7,431 nucleotides of DNA from positions 34,081 to 41,511 of the forward strand of contig MKSH01000111.1 of the NCBI GenBank assembly GCA_001898095.1, written 5' to 3'. A program made the translations under genes and the position numbers. The notes under the pieces were generated by a model. It did not search any database. It was not told the DNA's origin and was given only the letters and a program-made list of their open reading frames with translations. The DNA is from Solirubrobacterales bacterium 70-9 (GTDB taxonomy: Bacteria; Actinomycetota; Thermoleophilia; Solirubrobacterales; 70-9). Shown piece after piece: positions 5,894 to 7,431 of this stretch. Each line of letters begins with the position of its first letter. Position 1 is the stretch's first letter.

Positions 5894-5992
5894 CGTCGAT
5901 CGACCAAGCAGGTCAAGGACGCAGGGAGCGAAGCGTGCTCTGCACGTGAGCGACCGAGGACGCAGAGATGCGCCGGGTCGAACGGCGTCAGA
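5889..5992. repeat. 104-bp structured element joining the ends of ArsR and galT genes
   Basis: The arms 5889-5905 (TCTGACGTCGATCGACC) and 5976-5992 are inverted repeats matching at 15 of 17 positions; one mismatch is a G.U pair in the plus-strand RNA. The TGA stops of both flanking genes (5891-5893 on plus, 5990-5988 on minus) occupy the same place in the two arms. Inside, AGGACGCAGGGA (5916-5927) recurs at 5957-5968 with one change, flanking a central hairpin. It could be a bidirectional terminator or a small dispersed palindromic repeat that landed between the genes. Confidence 0.6.
5924..5955 (+). other. Possible RNA hairpin with two tandem G.A motifs
   Basis: On the plus strand CGTGC (5934-5938) pairs with GCACG (5942-5946) around loop TCT. 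Below it are a bulged G5933, an A-U pair (5932/5947), tandem G.A/A.G (5930-5931 with 5948-5949), two G-C pairs (5928-5929 with 5950-5951), a second tandem G.A/A.G (5926-5927 with 5952-5953) and two more G-C pairs (5924-5925 with 5954-5955). Tandem sheared G.A pairs are a stable RNA motif, whereas the opposite strand would have only C/T mismatches there. This suggests a structure made in the ArsR transcript. It is not a standard kink-turn, since there is no 3-nt bulge. Confidence 0.45.
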
Positions 5993-7037
5993 GGCACTCG
6001 CGCAGGTCTGACGCGGCCTGCTCCGGCGGGTAGATGTTGATGTCGACGCCGGTGCCGAGCTCGAAGCCGGCCTTGGTCGTCAGCCGCGGGGCGATGTCGA
6101 CGTGCCAGTGGAACATCTCCGCGTCCTTCGGCGCCGTGCGCACCCAGAGGTTCAGCTCCGGCGGCTCGCCGAAGCGGGCGGCGAGGACCCGCATCGCGGT
6201 GGCGATCATCGCCGCGCCGCCGCCGTCCTCCTCGAAGCGCCCGACCTCGCGCCGCGGCACCACCCGCAGCTCGAACGGCGAGCGCGAGGCCCAGGGGCAG
6301 ATCAGCACCGCCTCGTCGTCGATCGCCACCAGGCGGGACTTCCGGCGCACCTCCTCGACCAGCACGTCGGCCAGCAGCCCCGCCCCGGCCGTCCGTTCGC
6401 CGTAGGCGCCCGCCCGCTCGCGCTCGCGCGCCACCGCCGCGGGCACGAACGGCAGCGCGTAGAGCTGCGCGTGGGTGTGCTCGAGCGAGGCGCCCGCGCC
6501 GCCGCCCTCGTTCACGATCAGCTGCTGGTAGGAGGCATCGCGGTGGGACCGCATCCGCTCGCGCCAGGTCGCCACCGCGTCGGCGATCTCGGTGTCGTCG
6601 AGCTCGGCCATCGCGGTCACGTGGCGGGGCGAGTTGATCAGCACCTCGTGCGCCCCGGTCGCGGGCCGGGCGCCGAAGAGGTCCGGTTCGCCGCTCCGCC
6701 GCGAGGTCAGCAGCGGGTCGCCGCTGGAGGAGAACGAGCCCGCTTCCGCCTCCGGGCTGCCGGGAGGCCCGTCGTCGGGCGCCCCCAGCGCCGGGTAGAG
6801 GTTCGGCACCACGCGAGTCCGCCAGCCCGGCGTGTCGGGAGCGCTGCCGTCGGGGCGCAGCGCGTAGAGCTCGGGCGGCGTCTTGTCCTCGTTGCCCTCG
6901 CAGAACGGGCACCCGTCCGGGCCCTTCGGCTCCGAGCGCCGCGTGGTGAAGTTGTCCGGCCGCGCGGCGCGACCCGGGGCGAGGATCGTCCTCAGCCCAC
7001 TCAGCTGGTCGATGCGGATCTCGGGTCCGGTGCTCAG
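5988..7037 (-). CDS. galT: Galactose-1-phosphate uridylyltransferase, CTG start
   Basis: The reading frame encodes a 349-residue GalT, the usual length, of the Leloir pathway: UDP-glucose plus galactose-1-phosphate gives UDP-galactose plus glucose-1-phosphate, in the cytoplasm. Residues 7-27 read [21 protein letters not shown], the typical N-terminus; CPFC (43-46) is a metal-binding pair, followed by [16 protein letters not shown] and [22 protein letters not shown] and [10 protein letters not shown] follow; in the latter His189 would be the nucleophile, and Thr replaces Pro of the HPH signature. The C-terminal half has [10 protein letters not shown] and [16 protein letters not shown]. No ATG, GTG or TTG precedes the conserved N-terminus in this frame; the first GTG (6812) would remove the metal site. 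The CTG at 7037-7035 gives [10 protein letters not shown] and overlaps the upstream TGA by 4 nt, like the common ATGA overlap. A related nucleotidyl- or adenylyl-transferase activity is possible, since family specificity varies. Confidence 0.88.
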   Translation of the reverse strand: MSTGPEIRIDQLSGLRTILAPGRAARPDNFTTRRSEPKGPDGCPFCEGNEDKTPPELYALRPDGSAPDTPGWRTRVVPNLYPALGAPDDGPPGSPEAEAGSFSSSGDPLLTSRRSGEPDLFGARPATGAHEVLINSPRHVTAMAELDDTEIADAVATWRERMRSHRDASYQQLIVNEGGGAGASLEHTHAQLYALPFVPAAVARERERAGAYGERTAGAGLLADVLVEEVRRKSRLVAIDDEAVLICPWASRSPFELRVVPRREVGRFEEDGGGAAMIATAMRVLAARFGEPPELNLWVRTAPKDAEMFHWHVDIAPRLTTKAGFELGTGVDINIYPPEQAASDLRECL

Positions 7038-7431
7038 GAGCGGGAGGGTGGCAGATCCGTGTCCTCGGGCGCGGCGACGCCGGGCGCCGGACGCCCACCC
7101 GTGTCGGGCGCCGCAGGCGCGTCGTCCTCGGGCGGGACCACGGGTCCCGGGCCGGGATCGGGCTCCGCCGGCAGCCCCGAGTCGGGCACGCCCGGCACCG
7201 GCTCGCCGCCACCGGGAGGGGCCGGCGCTTTCGGCCGCGGTTTCGACGGTTTCATCCCGCCGACGAACGGCTCCAGCACGTCCATCGGCAGCGGGAAGAC
7301 CACCGTGGTGTTCTGGTTCGAGCCGATTTCCAGCAGCGTCTGCAGGTAGCGCAGCTGCAGCGAGGCCGGGTTGGTGCTGATGATGTCGGCCGCGTCGGTG
7401 AGCTTCTGGGCGGCCTGGAACTCGCCCTCGG
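7034..7431 (-). CDS. SPFH/stomatin-like protein, C-terminal part
   Basis: The gene is cut by the right edge, leaving about 131 residues. The visible start [55 protein letters not shown] is the conserved C-terminal helix and strand of bacterial stomatins/slipins (SPFH, band 7), which oligomerise on the membrane and often partner with NfeD-type proteases. After it comes an unusual tail of about 70 residues, first basic ([11 protein letters not shown]) and then rich in Pro, Gly, Asp and Glu, probably disordered. The stop TGA at 7036-7034 overlaps the proposed CTG start of galT, so the two are likely translated in sequence from one mRNA. The N-terminal membrane anchor and the SPFH core lie outside the window. 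Confidence 0.88.
   Translation of the reverse strand, partial: EGEFQAAQKLTDAADIISTNPASLQLRYLQTLLEIGSNQNTTVVFPLPMDVLEPFVGGMKPSKPRPKAPAPPGGGEPVPGVPDSGLPAEPDPGPGPVVPPEDDAPAAPDTGGRPAPGVAAPEDTDLPPSRS

Noticed and set aside
5542..7212. A 556-codon minus-strand frame spanning galT and the ArsR region
   Set aside because: Arg/Ala-rich shadow of galT that crosses an intergenic element; no recognisable domain.
6102..7349. A 415-codon plus-strand frame opposite galT and the SPFH gene
   Set aside because: Antisense shadow with biased composition; both genes on the other strand are recognised.

Overview
The window is GC-rich throughout, including third codon positions. It has GTG/TTG/CTG starts, few Shine-Dalgarno sequences and long antisense open frames, as expected of a high-GC actinobacterium. 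The GalT style, the secreted pentapeptide protein and the actinobacterial ArsR type make a soil Thermoleophilia (Solirubrobacterales-like) source plausible. That assignment is inference. The gene content looks chromosomal: no transposase, integrase, phage gene or CRISPR array is visible.

Layout, left to right. (1) The C-terminal half of a CoA-acylating methylmalonate-semialdehyde dehydrogenase (+) runs toward an IclR-family regulator (-). A perfect 15-bp inverted repeat lies between their ends. (2) A secreted pentapeptide-repeat protein (-) is built from two equal modules with matched cysteines. It lies downstream of a tRNA-Arg(CCT) gene (-), with a short terminator-like hairpin between them. 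(3) A 222-residue acidic protein of unknown function (-) follows. (4) A DHA2-type MFS drug transporter (-) and a small ArsR-type repressor (+) diverge from a short region. That region carries two tandem operator-like repeats with covarying dyad symmetry. (5) The ArsR gene converges on galT (-) across a 104-bp structured element. The outer arms of this element contain the stop codons of both genes, and its centre can form a plus-strand RNA hairpin with two tandem G.A motifs. (6) galT appears to start at a CTG codon that overlaps by 4 nt the stop of a stomatin-like SPFH gene (-), cut by the window end.

Functionally there are four units: carboxylate-semialdehyde catabolism with a nearby IclR regulator, an exported repeat protein, an efflux pump with its probable repressor, and a galactose enzyme translationally coupled to a membrane-scaffold protein. 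The points most worth checking are the convergent element at 5889-5992, the covarying operators at 5532-5576, the CTG start of galT and the duplicated cysteine-framed pentapeptide modules. No stretch longer than 300 bases lacks a gene; the largest intergenic gap is about 200 bases, at 3147-3350, and it contains the tRNA.
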